Assembly (NCBI GenBank): GCA_959347315.1
Contig: OY365811.1
Location: forward strand, 42,350,195 to 42,414,194
Source: Bimastos eiseni
Lineage: Eukaryota > Annelida > Clitellata > Crassiclitellata > Lumbricidae
Direction: 5' to 3'
Length of the DNA: 64,000 nt
The notes beneath the pieces were generated by a model that saw nothing but the letters and a program-made list of their open reading frames with translations, made no database searches and was not told the origin of the DNA. Position numbers and translations under genes: made by a program. How positions within the stretch are numbered: the first letter of the stretch is position 1; every line of letters starts with the position of its first letter. Below, piece by piece: positions 1 through 12,624 of the stretch.

Positions 1-1438
1 TCGTGGGAGATGCGCGTGCAGGGAGGAGAGGGTAGCGGAAGGGAGGGTATACAGTTGGGAAAGGGAGAATTTTTCGGATTTCTACGTGCCTGTTAATGGG
101 CCTCTCAGCCTCCTCTCTGTAAAAAGAACCGAAGAATAGTTAGATGAATAGTAATGTAAAGCTGAGGTGTGGTGTATTACGCTGTAATCGCCTTGCACTC
201 GGGTGGTGCCAGTCCGAAGCCAGGAGGGCTACGCTGATTACAGGCTCTCTCTAGTATTATAGAAGCCTTCAAATCGTCATGTGCAATAATAAGGGCCCAT
301 CCATATATTACGTACGCTAAAAATCGGATTTTCGGGTCGCCTCCCCTTGTTGCACCGCGTAACCCTCCCCCATGTGTACGTAGATGGATGAGTATAGGCT
401 ATTAAGTATTAGCGTCTTCGTTTTCTCTAACTCGGTATATAAGGACGGGTGACCAGTCGTCTCCTTCGCCGCCTCTTCTTCCCACTGACATTGTGCGGTC
501 TATGTACATGTACTCGGCAAAGCTGGCTTGGCTATGAGGGGCTAGTATATAGAGCCGATATCTTGAAACTAATATCCGCTCTAGAGCACAAACCTATTTA
601 CATTTTAGTCAAAGCTGCAGGAGAGAAATTGAACCTGATAGGCCTACTTTGATTCTTCAACCTCTGTTGTCCAACGGCAAAAGCCTGTTCTGTTGAAAAC
701 TGCTTATTATCTTAGAAACAATTCTTCCATCTTGCACCGAAGAACCGTCTTGGCAGATGTCGTTAGCCAGCCAAACGCAACGGGCAGATCCCTAATGGCG
801 TAAATTAGAATGCCAGATGACGCTGCTGTCGCGACGTATGAGAACTGACTTCCGTAGCGGGTGTTCCGGAGCGGGTCTATATATAGTGTTCGAGCCAAAA
901 ACTCATAGCTTTAGGTCCTAAGTAAACGATTCTTTATAATCTGGAAGCAATCAATCTTCTACGTTTGATTTAGAAAATGTCACCGACGCTTAATTTGTGC
1001 CTCTTTTGTAAATTGTATGGCGGCAGAAATGACCATTTTAGCTGAAAATGTATTTTGGGTGAGGACGTATAAGCTGACGCCTGTTGTATCTTTGCAGTAG
1101 TAGGCCTAATGGGGCCTACTAAGTTTCAGCTTAACGACACTCTGTGATAACAAAGATCATTAGCGTCGCCCTCCAACTTTATCCAGGCTAGGGACTGGCA
1201 CTGCAATAGCGCAAGCAATGAACGACTCTACTTGCGGCCTATTGTTATCATAAGTGTATTTTATCAATACATATATCAATATATAAATACATATATCAAT
1301 ACATATATAAATATATCAATACATATTAGATAATATTACGTTCGATGATGATCCGTCCGTAACAGGCTGACGGTGCTTTGGCATGAGGTCGACCCTTGCG
1401 TCGTCGGCTTCAGCGGATGCAGCAGCAGGTAACAGAAG
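1..1438. other. Spacer upstream of the glycosyltransferase gene
   Basis: No convincing coding exon was found. Short open frames at 449-652 and 707-898 show no recognisable motif and no splice context. The stretch holds a degraded copy of the dispersed 'family A' repeat at about 1122-1200, a possible partial copy near 205-245, and an AT-rich microsatellite-like tract built from 'atatcaatacat' at about 1258-1325. No TATA box could be placed with confidence in front of the start codon at 1439. Confidence 0.5.
1122..1200 (+). repeat. Dispersed repeat family A copy
   Basis: About 80 bp that starts 'cagcttaacgacactctgtg', continues with 'atcattagcgtcgccctcc' and ends 'gggactggcactgc'. The same series of blocks recurs at 62255-62340 and 62728-62800 on this strand, and as reverse complement at about 44305-44400, 46090-46165 and 48885-48965. 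It behaves like a short interspersed element or the end of a longer one. No coding capacity was seen. Confidence 0.7.
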
Positions 1439-4400
1439 ATGTTCAAGCGACGCGACATCCCACCGGTTTTGCTGCTCCTGCTGCTCATCATCCTCGTCAT
1501 GCTCACCCTCTCGCAGATCCTCGTCGTCCACAATGGTCGCTACGGCAAGAACGTCCACAGCATGCGCAAACTCCAGCTGGAGCTACGCCAGATGGACATC
1601 AACCTCCACACGATGATGATGCAGAACGTCCCTTCGATCGAACTCAACCGCCGACTCCTCCAGAACTCCATCAACGCTCAGAGGGTGGCGCACATCATCG
1701 CCGAGGCAGCCCAGCCCGATCGCCGCTTCGGTGGGTCGAGGAGGGCCCGACGACCGGGAGCAAGGAACGCCACCCGCCGATGGGACAGAGCAAGTGTTGG
1801 AGGAGGAGGAGGTCGTACGGTGCCATCGAACGGATGTGGAACTACGCTGGATTCATCGGTTGAGGAGCGAGCAGGTGTTGGTGCGGTTGGTGAGCAGAGT
1901 GGCATGGCAGGTATTGAGCCTGTTACAGAAGGTTCGGTAGAGAGAAAAGGTCTTGCGGCGGACACCAAATATGGTATAAGGAATGGGGTTGAGGTAACCT
2001 CGGCGGGATTGCATTTTCCTACTGCAGATATGAATCTTCCAGATGGAAATAGGACTGTGGCGTATACACAATCGAATACTCGTCTTCATCGTTTTCAACG
2101 ACAGGACTCGTCGACAGGGGGCGATCGCATTGCGAAAGTTGAGACGCGGGAGCCAAGCGAAGGCGCGCAACGGCCCGGAAACAGAACGTCGACTTCCTCC
2201 GCGTCTTCCATCGTACTTCCGGTTTTTACGAACTCCACTGACAGCGATCTGTCTGTGAATCAAACTGTATCAGTTGGATTGGGAAGTCATCGACTCCCTT
2301 TGCCTCTATCGTCCACTTCCAGTAAACCATACTGCCCTCCTGTTCCACCAGGAATAAGTAAGTATTAGAAACATTTCTCTATTCCTTCATTTGGTTTGTG
2401 CAGTTGGTGTAGGTCTATCTTATTTTTATATTTTGTGTATTTTAATTGCTTATTTATTTTTTAAATTTATTTTTTTATTATTTACGATGCAATTAAGCCT
2501 ATTGCCTGTTTATTTTGAGTATGCGTCTTGTTTGTCTGTTTTAGTATTAATTTCTTGATTTTTTTCTTGTGTTTATTTATTTCGCTTTCATATTTTAAAT
2601 GCTTGTTAATTTTTTCCATTTGTTTATTTCATTTTTTATGATGATCGTCTTGATCACGATCATTGTTTGCTTGTAATAATATGTTTTATTTCATTTCTAC
2701 TTTTTTTATCGTTACTTCCTATTGACATTCTTGATGATGACGAGCAGTGACAAGTTTCGGTCTGTAGTTGTTGATGATGACTATGACCACGACGACCATA
2801 ATCATTCTGACTTATTATTTATTAATTTTTTCTTTTTTTAATTTATCGTCTAGCTTTATTGACATCCTTAATAATGATGTGCACATTGTATTTTCCAATC
2901 GCATTGATGCAACTATTTTCGTTCGAGATGAATTGTGTAGATCTGCTTGATTGTGTCGAATAATGACAGATTAATCAAGTCATCAAAGTAAACCCTGCCG
3001 ACAATGAAACAGATGAAAAGTCCAATTGTTTCCATTGCTGCGAGTCTGCGACCTGTAATGACTCTATTAATATGACCGTAATTCGTGCGGAAATTGTCCA
3101 ATCGTATTTTTATGGCTCAATGTTGTTGCAATTTCTGCTCAGCAGACTAATAATTATATTGGTCCGGCAGAATTGAAACAATTTAATCATGTTAATTGCG
3201 TTGATGATAGTCTGTGGGTCTCGTCCCTGAATTCGTCAAACTACACGTATTCATCTTGTAAAGTTGGATAAGTACCCAATAACTTCTACTGCGCCGTGGT
3301 CACGTGCAAAAGACATCAACTGATGATGGTGCACCAGAAAGTGACGTAATCTGGTCAATATGCAGATGATCAGTGTGAAGAGACTGGAGAACAGTCGACG
3401 ATGTTCGTAAGAAATTAGAGTTTTATTGTGAACTAAATGACATACAATCATGTAAGAAGCCGCAGGGACGTTTCCGGCAGCAATTTACCTGGGAACGCCA
3501 GGTTAATTATCTGACAAGGGGCGAGAGTAAGAACAGGAATGGGCATAGGAATTGTGAAAGTGAAATTTTTTCAGTTTGGAGTGAAAAACCGCGCCCAGCG
3601 CTTATCAAGTCATCTGTTGGGGCCGCGTGTACGAACCCCTTCTAGTTGGTCGTAAGTCCTAGTCCGGACCAGTCTTCGCTGTAAAACCGACTAATGAACC
3701 AGATCAGCGTGGACGAAGACGCCTAAGTTATCTAAAAACCGACTAGCGCTAGTCCATCTGGCAGGCGTGGGCCTAAATCCACTAGTCAGACTTAGCACGG
3801 AGTATTAAAATAGCGGTCGTCTCGATTGGTCCAATTTTACGCAGTTTCAAACGTCAAAGAGGGTTTCAGAGACCATAGTTCACTCTGCCATTGTCGGACG
3901 ATGAACTTAATTATGTTCTTCGTTTTTTGCCGTCACAAAATGATAAACTGGTTGATGCATCGCATCGCTGAACACGCGGCCTTCAGCTGGCAATGGTCAA
4001 GCTAACCCTTTCCCACATACCAGTCAAATAATAGTTGAGTAAGGCAATCTTAGTCTAGGCATATACATAGTAATTTTTACGGAGGAGTAATATTGCGCAA
4101 ACAGTGACATTCGTGTTTTAGCGAAATCATCTGCTAATTTAAAAAATTGATAATAAACTTCTTTTCGAGATCAAGTCCGAAAATGGCCTATAAATAACTA
4201 GCCATAATCGCGCGAGCCATTGATGCTGGGTTTTCCAACTTTTCCCACGTTCATCCTAGTCTGTGACCAGTAACTGTTAGCATGGTACCAAAGCAACTGG
4301 ACTAGAGTTACAACCGTTTTAAAAACCTTCGTACACGTGGGCCTTGGCAGTGGTCCGCGCTAGGCGTTTGAGTATCGCGCATTATAACATAAGTTAGAGA

Positions 4401-7400
4401 CCATAGATTAACGATTTCTTCCTTCTGTTTTTCCTTACATGCGCTGTAGAGGGGCGCATTTTCATCAACTTTGAACACAAGCACGACTACACCGAGGCAG
4501 ACATCATCGGCCAGAATCCAGAGCTGCTGGAGGGAGGGGCCTGGCGACCGACGCATTGCATCGCAAGGCACAGGGTGGCCATCATCATTCCATATCGAGA
4601 TCGCAAAGAACACTTGACGATTCTACTCTCGCATCTTCATCCGATGCTCCAGCGTCAGCAGCTCGACTACCGAATCTACGTCATCGAACAGGTGGATTTC
4701 CATGGCAACAATTGTGTTATCATCATATCTTCGACATGGAAACACCACTACCACCGCCACAAACGCCATCGCCACACCGCTACCACAACAATACGACCAC
4801 CACAATACCACCACTACTACCGCCGCTAGCACAAGGGTTGTGGTGGTGGTCCACCACCACACCTGTATACCACACATTGTGGTGTCTTTAATTGATCTCA
4901 CAGTATGGCGATTAATTCAGCACATTCTCAGATATATATTTTCTGTCGTATTAGATCACATGTGGGAAATTAGATTTTCATGGAATTGTTAAGTCGAAAT
5001 GTTCGAAGATCATGTGGATGATTATACTTATGTATGTCTTATAGACATAGTGTATGAAGGTGTAATGCAAATGATTAAAAGTGATGATGTTTTCAGTCCG
5101 CATTGGCCTCTCTCTCATAGATTGATATGACCAATTTACAGGATATGCTCAATGCTGCAGCCCGCCTTATAGGGGTATCGGTAAATTTGATCACATCTCG
5201 TCTTTGTCGAAGACTCCCTACACTGGCTCCCCATCGGCCAGCGTATTCTATTCAAGGTCTTAGAGGGCTTCCTCCACATTATGCAGAATAGTCTTGCTGG
5301 CTCTGCTCCTTATCCAGTCGTTCTTCCTTAAGGTCCTCAGCTCTGGGCTATCTATTCATGCCACACGTACTTCTATGGCTCAGTCTACACTTTATAAGGT
5401 CCCTCCAGCTGTAACTGGCTACCTCAGTCCCTAAGGACAAACTAATCTTCCTTACCCCATATCAGTTCCGTTAGCGCCTAAAAACAACCCTCTTAGTCGG
5501 TGGAGACACTGGCTAGGGTCGGGAACGCCTCTGACTTAATGTGGCACTACGTGTAAATATCTGATTATATACGATTACGATTTCTGATGAGCTGTGTGTT
5601 TTCCTGTTAGTACGGCGACTATACGTTCAACAAGGCGCGCATCATGAACATCGCGTTCGTGGAAGCTCTGAAGCAGCACAGCTTCCAGTGTTTTGTCTTC
5701 CACGACGTCGATCTCGTTCCCGAAGACGACCGAAACATGTATTCATGTCCAATGCAGCCGAGACACATGTCCGTTGCCATTGACGAGATGGGCTACAAGT
5801 AGGTCCACGGCCCTTCTTCTCGTGTACAAGGAGTTATTGTGAGATCTTGCCCCACATTTTCCGTCCATGTCTTTGTTTGTCTTCCACGACTCCGTGTTCC
5901 CTCCACGTGGCAATATAATGTCCTTGTTGGCAATCTCTTGCCGTCCGCTAGTACTACATGACCAAACAGTTTTTCTAATTCTGTATATACCAGGATTATA
6001 GCTCCATCTCAACTCCCTCCAGATTACCTCGTTACGAATCCTGTCTTGTCTGATCCTCCTAGCTATTCTTCTTAGCCAGCTAATTTCCACCATTAAAATC
6101 CTCTTTCCATAGGCACCAACACTCAGACCAATACAGCAGTTTATCCCATATCATAATCATTATGTAAGAATATTTACCTGTTATTAATTCTATATAAACT
6201 TTTATTGCTCACTGTCACTCATGTTAGCATTCCTGCATTTTTCTCAGATTATTTTCTTTCCAAATAAACGAACGTCATCATCAGTAGGCCTACTGTAAAC
6301 TGTGTATTGACTATTCCAGTCTCTATAGTCTCAAAATCAGTTAAAACATATTAAGAACACCAGTGCGGGAATTTGTAGATAATATTTATATCCTTCACAT
6401 TCTGTAACATGCTTCTAAAAATTCTCTGTAGATGTATTCGATCGGTTTCTTACTACTTTTTCCTGTATGTAACGGTTGAACCATGGTAATAAGATGCACT
6501 GGACGACCTTTGCTTGTATAGGTTGGCCTATCAGGAGTTGGTGGGAGGAGTTCTGAACATGAGAACGGAACATTTCCAGTCAGTCAATGGCTATTCCAAC
6601 CTCTACTGGGGCTGGGGAGCCGAAGACGATGATATGGCCTACAGGTAAGCACTAAGCACCATATGGTAACCATTGTATGGTAACTATCGTATGGTTAGCC
6701 CTGTATGGTAACCATTGTATGGTAACTATCGTATGGTTAGCACTGTATGGTAAACATTGTATGGTAACTATTGTATGGTTAGCACTGTATGGTAAACATT
6801 GTATGGTAACTATCGTATGGTTAGCACTGTATGGTAAACATTGTATGGTAACTATTGTATGGTTAGCACTGTATGGTAACCATTGTATGGTAACTATCGT
6901 ATGGTTAGCACTGTATGGTAAACATTGTATGGTAACTATTGTATGGTTAGCACTGTATGGTAACCATTGTATGGTAACTATCGTATGGTTAGCACTGTAT
7001 GGTAAACATTGTATGGTAACTATCGTATGGCTAGCACTGTATGGTAAACATTGTATGGTAACTATTGTATGGTTAGCACTGTATGGTAACCATTGTATGG
7101 TAACTATCGTATGGTTAGCACTGTATGGTAAACATTGTATGGTAACTATCGTATGGTTAGCACCCTATGGTAACCACCGGTCATGTTATCACCTTCCAAG
7201 CTGCCTCATCTCTGTCTTTCTCTGTCTCTCTCCATTAACATGTGTGTCTATCTGTCTTTATGTCTTTGTGCAGTGGCGGCGATCCCGGGGGGGGGGGGAA
7301 GCGAGGGGGTCAAGTCCCCACCTTTTACAGAGAGGGGACAATTCATACGTTTGTCGCCCCACATTTCCTACTCCTCTCGTTGGGTGTACCCCCACCTGTC

Positions 7401-8891
7401 AAGCGAGATCGCTGCCTCTGACTGTGTGTGTTCTTGTCTGTGTCTGTTTATTTGCCTCCGTCTGTCTGTCTCTGTTTCTCTCTGTGTCGCTCAATCTAAC
7501 CAGAATATGTCCGCTGGACAACTCCTCCAAACCAAGTAGAAAGAGGCGGTGATCTCGTTTGAGAGTTGGGGAAGACACCCAATGAAAGGGGTAAGAATTG
7601 TGAGGGAGACAAACGTATAACGTGCCCCTCTCTGTAAAAGGTGGGGGGATGTGTCCCCCTCAACCCCTCGGATCGCCGTCCCTGCAAGTAGCGCTTTATA
7701 AATCGTGAACTACGATTACGATGACTGACCCAATTCGTTCACAATGCCAACTGGAATCACACCATGGTATCCACCAATGCTTCGATATCCATCACAATCC
7801 TAATCTGACATTTATAAAGCACCACTTCAAGACAAAACTCGTAAACGGCGATGACTCCTAGGATTCGCATCATTTCGGTACATGTCGGCATTCTCTTTCA
7901 TTTCGACAATTCGTTGACGACGCTGAGCGGCACTTGCTTTGAACATATCTTCGGCTGTCAGTAGGAGTGTTTGCAGATGACTACAGGAGTGTCCGTGGTT
8001 AGATATTTTGGTTTGTTCGTGTAGGATTATGTACGTTGGTCTGAAGATCACGCGACCCCCGGAAAGCGTCGCTCGATACAAGATGATAAAACACACGAAA
8101 CGGAAACCGTCCGACTGGAGAAAAAGGTTTACAGTTTGTTCTGTCGTAAAAGTGGATCGTTGCTAGCAATTTCCATAATTTGAATGTTTATTAGGCCTAA
8201 TTAGTAATTTCTAATGCATCGATGTCAAACTTACACCATAGCTGTTTTGCGTATGTTGGCCATTTGTTCTGGAATAATATCTGTGATAGGTTTTACTTTG
8301 AGAGGCGCTATAAAAAATAGTATGAATGAATCAATTTATGAAACTTGATATAGCGCCTCTTCACGAATATACTCAGAGGCTCTCCCAGTCCGACTTCAGC
8401 CAAAGAAGACGGATTTCAGTGTATAATAGAAAGGAGATAAAGAGTTCCAAGGCCTTGAGCCAATGGGCGACCATAACAAACAGTCAACAACCGAGAAAGT
8501 GTTCGCGTACTCAGTCGAGTAGCTTAGTGAGTACTCGATTACTCGTTAATACCGGAAGCGCTTAATACAAGCTGCATGGCTTCTGCAATACACCAGCCAT
8601 ATACTATAGATAGACTAAGTGGACCATAGCCATATAGGGCTTACCGATTCCGTTACACATCAATTATCAGTGATGCGTCAGTAGTAATAAAATAATATTG
8701 CATCTCCATTAATATTTAATAATTAATAGCCTGTTATTGTTTCTTCCAGGGCTAAGCTCTTGTATACGGGAACAAGACGATTTCAATTTGATGGGCTGAA
8801 TAGTCTGCAGTACAAACTGCTGAGTATCGAAAATAATCCGTTGTGTACACATATTTTAGTTGACATTGGCAAACCGCCGAAAGGTTTTTGA
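1439..8891 (+). CDS. Beta-1,4-galactosyltransferase family enzyme (B4GALT or B4GALNACT type), 6 exons
   Basis: Exons 1439-2357, 4450-4691, 5611-5798, 6522-6644, 8025-8126 and 8750-8891 join in phase to 571 codons plus stop. The protein is a Golgi type II glycosyltransferase that adds Gal or GalNAc from a UDP-sugar to terminal GlcNAc (family GT7). Residues 10-30 are a leucine-rich signal anchor. A long Ser/Thr-rich stem of about 260 residues follows and explains why the protein is longer than the usual 350-400 aa. The catalytic domain starts near residue 296 (CPPVPPG) and contains VAIIIPYRDR, LHPMLQRQQLDY, the metal-binding DVD (419-421), WGWGAEDDD (479-487), the Mn-ligand pair in MIKH (Met511, His514) and DGLNSLQY near the C-terminus. 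Leu456 in ELVGGV lies where vertebrate B4GALT1 has Tyr (QYFGGV), which may favour UDP-GalNAc. The exon at 8025 is short but needed, because it carries the MIKH block. Confidence 0.93.
5140..5560 (+). mobile_element. Degraded LINE reverse-transcriptase remnant (CR1/L2-like)
   Basis: This lies inside the third intron-sized gap of the glycosyltransferase gene. The + strand reads MLNAAARLIGV, then after frame breaks DSLHWLPIGQRI and later fragments of the C-terminal block. This 'NAAARL...LHWLPV..RI.FK' series is the usual thumb/C-terminal part of CR1/L2-type LINE ORF2. Stops and frameshifts are frequent, so the copy is dead. Confidence 0.75.
5743..6150 (-). mobile_element. Degraded LINE ORF2 C-terminal remnant
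   Basis: On the minus strand an open stretch reads MVEISWLRRIARRIRQDRI, followed by RNEVIWRELRW. This pattern (a tryptophan-rich 'SWLRRI...RRDRIRNE.IR' block) is common at the C-terminal end of invertebrate endonuclease/reverse transcriptase ORFs. A later part has lost similarity. It overlaps the 3' end of glycosyltransferase exon 3 (ends 5798) only on the opposite strand. Exact limits are uncertain. Confidence 0.6.
6657..7180. repeat. 42-bp minisatellite
   Basis: About a dozen copies of a 42-bp unit made of 'gtatggtaac' sub-blocks that alternate between 'cattgtatggtaac', 'tatcgtatggttag' and 'cactgtatggta'. The unit length is a multiple of three and lacks stops, so it gives a spurious 291-codon frame with a 14-residue repeat. 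It starts within about 12 bp of the 5' splice site of glycosyltransferase exon 4 (donor at 6645). Confidence 0.95.
7273..7688. mobile_element. Imperfect long inverted repeat, MITE-like
   Basis: The arm at 7273-7425 ('ggcggcgatcccgggg', then 'aagtccccaccttttacaga' and 'gagatcgctgcctc') is matched in reverse complement by 7540-7688 ('gaggcggtgatctcg', 'tctgtaaaaggtgggggg', 'ggatcgccgtcc'). About 115 bp of CT-rich sequence separates the arms. The whole lies in an intron of the glycosyltransferase gene. Two arms of about 145 bp in opposite orientation suggest a foldback element or two head-to-head insertions of one family. Confidence 0.75.
8295..8425. repeat. Palindromic junction of LINE/SINE tails
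   Basis: 'actttgagaggcgctataaa' is followed about 30 bp later by 'gatatagcgcctcttcacga', its approximate reverse complement, and then by 'tactcagaggctctccc'. The same 'atagcgcctctt...tactcagaggc' block recurs at 47398 and in diverged form at 23165, so this looks like two repeat tails joined head to head. Confidence 0.6.
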
Positions 8892-10426
8892 ACAGATGAC
8901 GTCATTGGCCGAAATATTTACCTATCGCCAAAAACATCGGAATTTCAGGTCTCTTTGTTTTCGCACGCATGGAGGAAAATACTAAATTTAATGGCGGCTT
9001 TGTAGTTTGTCAATTTTTTTATTGCTGCGTAATATGGTTGCCAACTTGCCATTATAATTCAAGCGCATTTTAAATCATATTAGTCATTATTCTAATACAT
9101 AATTTTTCGCTTGTCATACAATATGGTTGTCATCATCCGCGTGCGTGTTAACATGAACGATATTAGGGCGAATGATTTTTGTTATTCGTCACTTGGAACA
9201 TAAAATGTCATATATTATTGTCGGCCATGTCATCTGATGTACTGTATCTAAGTTGTCTATGAGTTTACGCTAATTCATGTGTATTTACAACTTAGGTGAG
9301 TTGAAGTAAAATCTTAATGAGCTTATTGAAGTTTCTCGCGTTGTCGCTAGGACTTTGATGCCTTTGTCAAAGAACTCGTTAGTCAATGGGCAGGCATGTA
9401 TACATATTATTTATTACATTTGCAACGCGTGCAGAGGTCACAGCGAAATACGAATCGCAGGCACGATAGTCAGCCGTATAAAGGAGCGTGAATATGTGTA
9501 GACCGGGCCTTCAAAGACACCAAAATGGCCGACATGCAGTTGTGGCATAAACTGGTGGGGCACTTACATTAAAAGAACTCAATACCGCTGAATAAATACA
9601 GCTGAGATTTTTTTCACATGTTGCCCATAGGCGATCCGATAAATGCTAGCATGCAGGCATGCTGAACATTGAACGATCTCTCCATCTCCTTAATACCCTC
9701 GTATATCATCAGACGGTTGAAAGGAACCATTTGTTTTTGCACAACATAGCAGAAGTTGGTGGCACGTATATTACTTTATTCGGAATTTATCATCTTCTTG
9801 CCAAAACCTTTACTGCTTATAAGATTACAAATAGGGCCTAGCTAAATATTGTTTGCTCTAAATATTTATGCAGACTATTGCAGAACCCAGTATTTGTTTA
9901 TCTGGCTCTAAGCTGTATGATGTCTAAAAACAATATCCTCTCTCTCTTTCAATTAACCGTATCAGCTCCAGTAGCAGTCCGACCCACTGACCCCCATGGG
10001 GGAGACACCCAATGACCCTGAAGGCGAAAGACGACGCTTGAGATGCCACTGCGCGGACTATGGTTAATCAAAGGCAACAATCTTGTACGCGAACGGTCAA
10101 GGACTATTATCGACACACACATACAAAGAATCGTAGAAACATACGGACACTTAGGCCTATCCAGCAAGACTACGTGTGAGCTATGGACTGCACGTAAGTA
10201 AAATCGGTAGCAGTTAATTGGAGCGAGAGGATGAAAGAGAAACTGATGCTGGAAATAAGAGTTGCGTATGATAAATCTGAACAATGATCAACAGACTACG
10301 TTTCTACCACAAGTCAAACAGTGTAGGAACTAGGCCTATAATCTCTCATATTTAACAGGGTCGCCGACAGAAATTCAGGGATTAGCCAGAGCAATCGCAT
10401 TAATTTGGGCCCCTAGGCAGGGGGGG

Positions 10427-10640
10427 GGGCCGTAGAGTAGTGGTGAACACACTGGGGCGCAACGCTTTAGGTACCGAGCTCGAGACCCGTATCCCACCGT
10501 AAGGTTGACTTGTCTTTCGCTAGGCGGCGGCGTTTGTTGTTACAATGGCTTTGATAAATACAGATTAATATTTAGACAGTTACAGTTCATACCGTTCTTG
10601 TAAGCATTCTACGGTTTGTCAGTTTGAAATTAATCGAAAA
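10427..10640 (+). mobile_element. tRNA-derived SINE-like repeat, family B
   Basis: The head contains 'gtagagtagtgg' (A-box-like) and 'gagctcgagaccc' (B-box-like) about 50 bp apart, as in RNA polymerase III promoters. The body carries 'ttcgctaggcggc' and the tail ends 'cttgtaagcattctac', 'ggtttgtcagtttgaaat'. The same body and tail occur at 35890-36130 ('ttcgctaggcagc', 'cttgtaagcatactgtag', 'tctgtcagtttgaaat') and the tail at 12625-12770. Confidence 0.7.
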
Positions 10641-12624
10641 TTATTATTTAATCACGGGCATCTAAACTATCTTTAGACTCATTGAGAAAATCATCGCCGG
10701 GCTCCAAGGGTATTTGCCCCTCTGGCCTCCTTTCGGCGAGTATGATAGTTAAAGCAACACGATTGCAATCGTAATATTAAAATCTCGAAGGCGTCACTCA
10801 AAAGCCAAGCGAAGGGCTCTGTAGAAACGCTGAGCTTGCGATCATCGTTCGTAATTCATTATGATTAGACTTCTGTCGCGTGCTTTTGTGCAAGATTCAT
10901 TTGGTTTAGGCGAGATATAAATCACAGTTTAATAATAATAATAATAATTATAATAATAATGTTGTATGCAAGACTTGAAACTTCAAGACGAAGACGAGAC
11001 AGTGATCGAGTTGAGACCGAGACAACAGGCTTCCGAGACCGAAACACTAAAAAACTGTCTCGAGACGGAGACACTGTCTCGAGACCATACAACTCTGTAT
11101 AATAATAATAACGACGAGTAGGGTCATTTCCAGATAGTTGCATAAATAGTAATCTCTAAATCCCTGAGGGATCCTGTAAACCTCGGGGCATAAAAAATTA
11201 ATAATAATAATAATAAATTTCGTTCTCTATTCTGGATACGCCATTGGTGGGCATCGATCACGTGACACGTGATAAACTCAGGTGCGACTGGATTAGGTCG
11301 CGTCGAGCCATCAAGGTGTGTTGATTGTAGTTTCTTTATAATTGCGTTCAATATTATCGTAGATTTACACACGAATCGGATACAAACCGATTGCTTCTCA
11401 ATCGCCTTCAGATGTGGATCAGTCGGGTGTTATAATCGTATTTTGATTTTGAGGTACGTCAAAAACTAAGAAAAGTATTTTGAAGTTTAACTGTTGCGTT
11501 TGCCTAACTGTCTGTAGATTTAGTGGCTTCCAGATACAAATAAACCAAGTAAACAACGTATTACATTTGTTTATAATTGATATATCGCCTATCAGGTTTT
11601 AACTGAAATCTCTGACAAGATGTACGTACATTCGATGAAATATTCGTCATAACTGTTTTGAGGGCATCGTAATTCCCACTGAGTACGCTTTGAGTATTCG
11701 GATTGTGTTGTACTTATGCGGCCGAAGGTTAGGCCTCGCAACTCAAGGACTAAAATCGTGCGCCCGAAAATTAAACGTGCGCAAAGGGTATTTTAAACAT
11801 CGCAGAAATACACGATGGAGCCGAAAGTTCGGCCATAACACAGCTGAAGACTTACTTTTACGGTCGAACACGTAAATAACGCATTATTTCAACCTTCAAC
11901 GCATGCGTGCTGTTGAAAATAAATATTTTAATACGCGTCGTTATGGTCAGATTAGTTGTGGTGAGGGTCGGTTGGCGTCAGGGTTAGTGTAACTTTTAGA
12001 CATGTACGAAAAACCTTCGACCGTACAAGTAATTTTTTTCGTTTGCTTCGGCCACAGAGATACCGGGCTATTGGAAATTATATGAGTTGAAGGCCACTTG
12101 GAAGGAACCCGTTTCTAAGAAATATTACATCTGAGAAGCTTAGTCAAATCAGAGGGATAAGGTCAACTGGAATCCAGTTGACAATATGTACACAAGGATT
12201 AGACTCAGTCTCAGGTTCAAGTATACTGACTTGGCACAATTAATATATAACAATGATGATGTTTTAGTAATAATAATAATATTGGTAATATAAATTATAG
12301 TAGTAATAATAATAGTAATAGTAGTGTTGATAACAATAATACTGTAATAATCATAATGATAAGGACAATAATAAGTGTAATAATAATGACAGTAACAGGG
12401 ATAGTGGTAACTAATGATGATAATGGAAATAAAAATAAAAGATATGCCTTCGTTCCCATTGCCATGGAGACCCTGGGTTCCTACAACAAAGAGCGACTCG
12501 TGTTCAAGTTTGGTCGGCAGCTTTCGATGGTTACTGGAGATACACTCAAGACAGTATTCCTATTCCAGAGCCTTTTGGTGACAGTCCAGAGCTACAACTC
12601 GACGCCCTACCTTGGTCAAGGTCA

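Noticed and set aside
6677..7552. 291-codon frame with a 14-residue repeat
   Set aside because: It is the translation of the 42-bp minisatellite inside an intron of the glycosyltransferase gene, continued into a GC-rich foldback repeat. No start context or homology.
7827..8096. Minus-strand 89-codon frame
   Set aside because: It is antisense to the glycosyltransferase exon at 8025-8126, which carries the conserved RPP...RYKMIKH block on the + strand.
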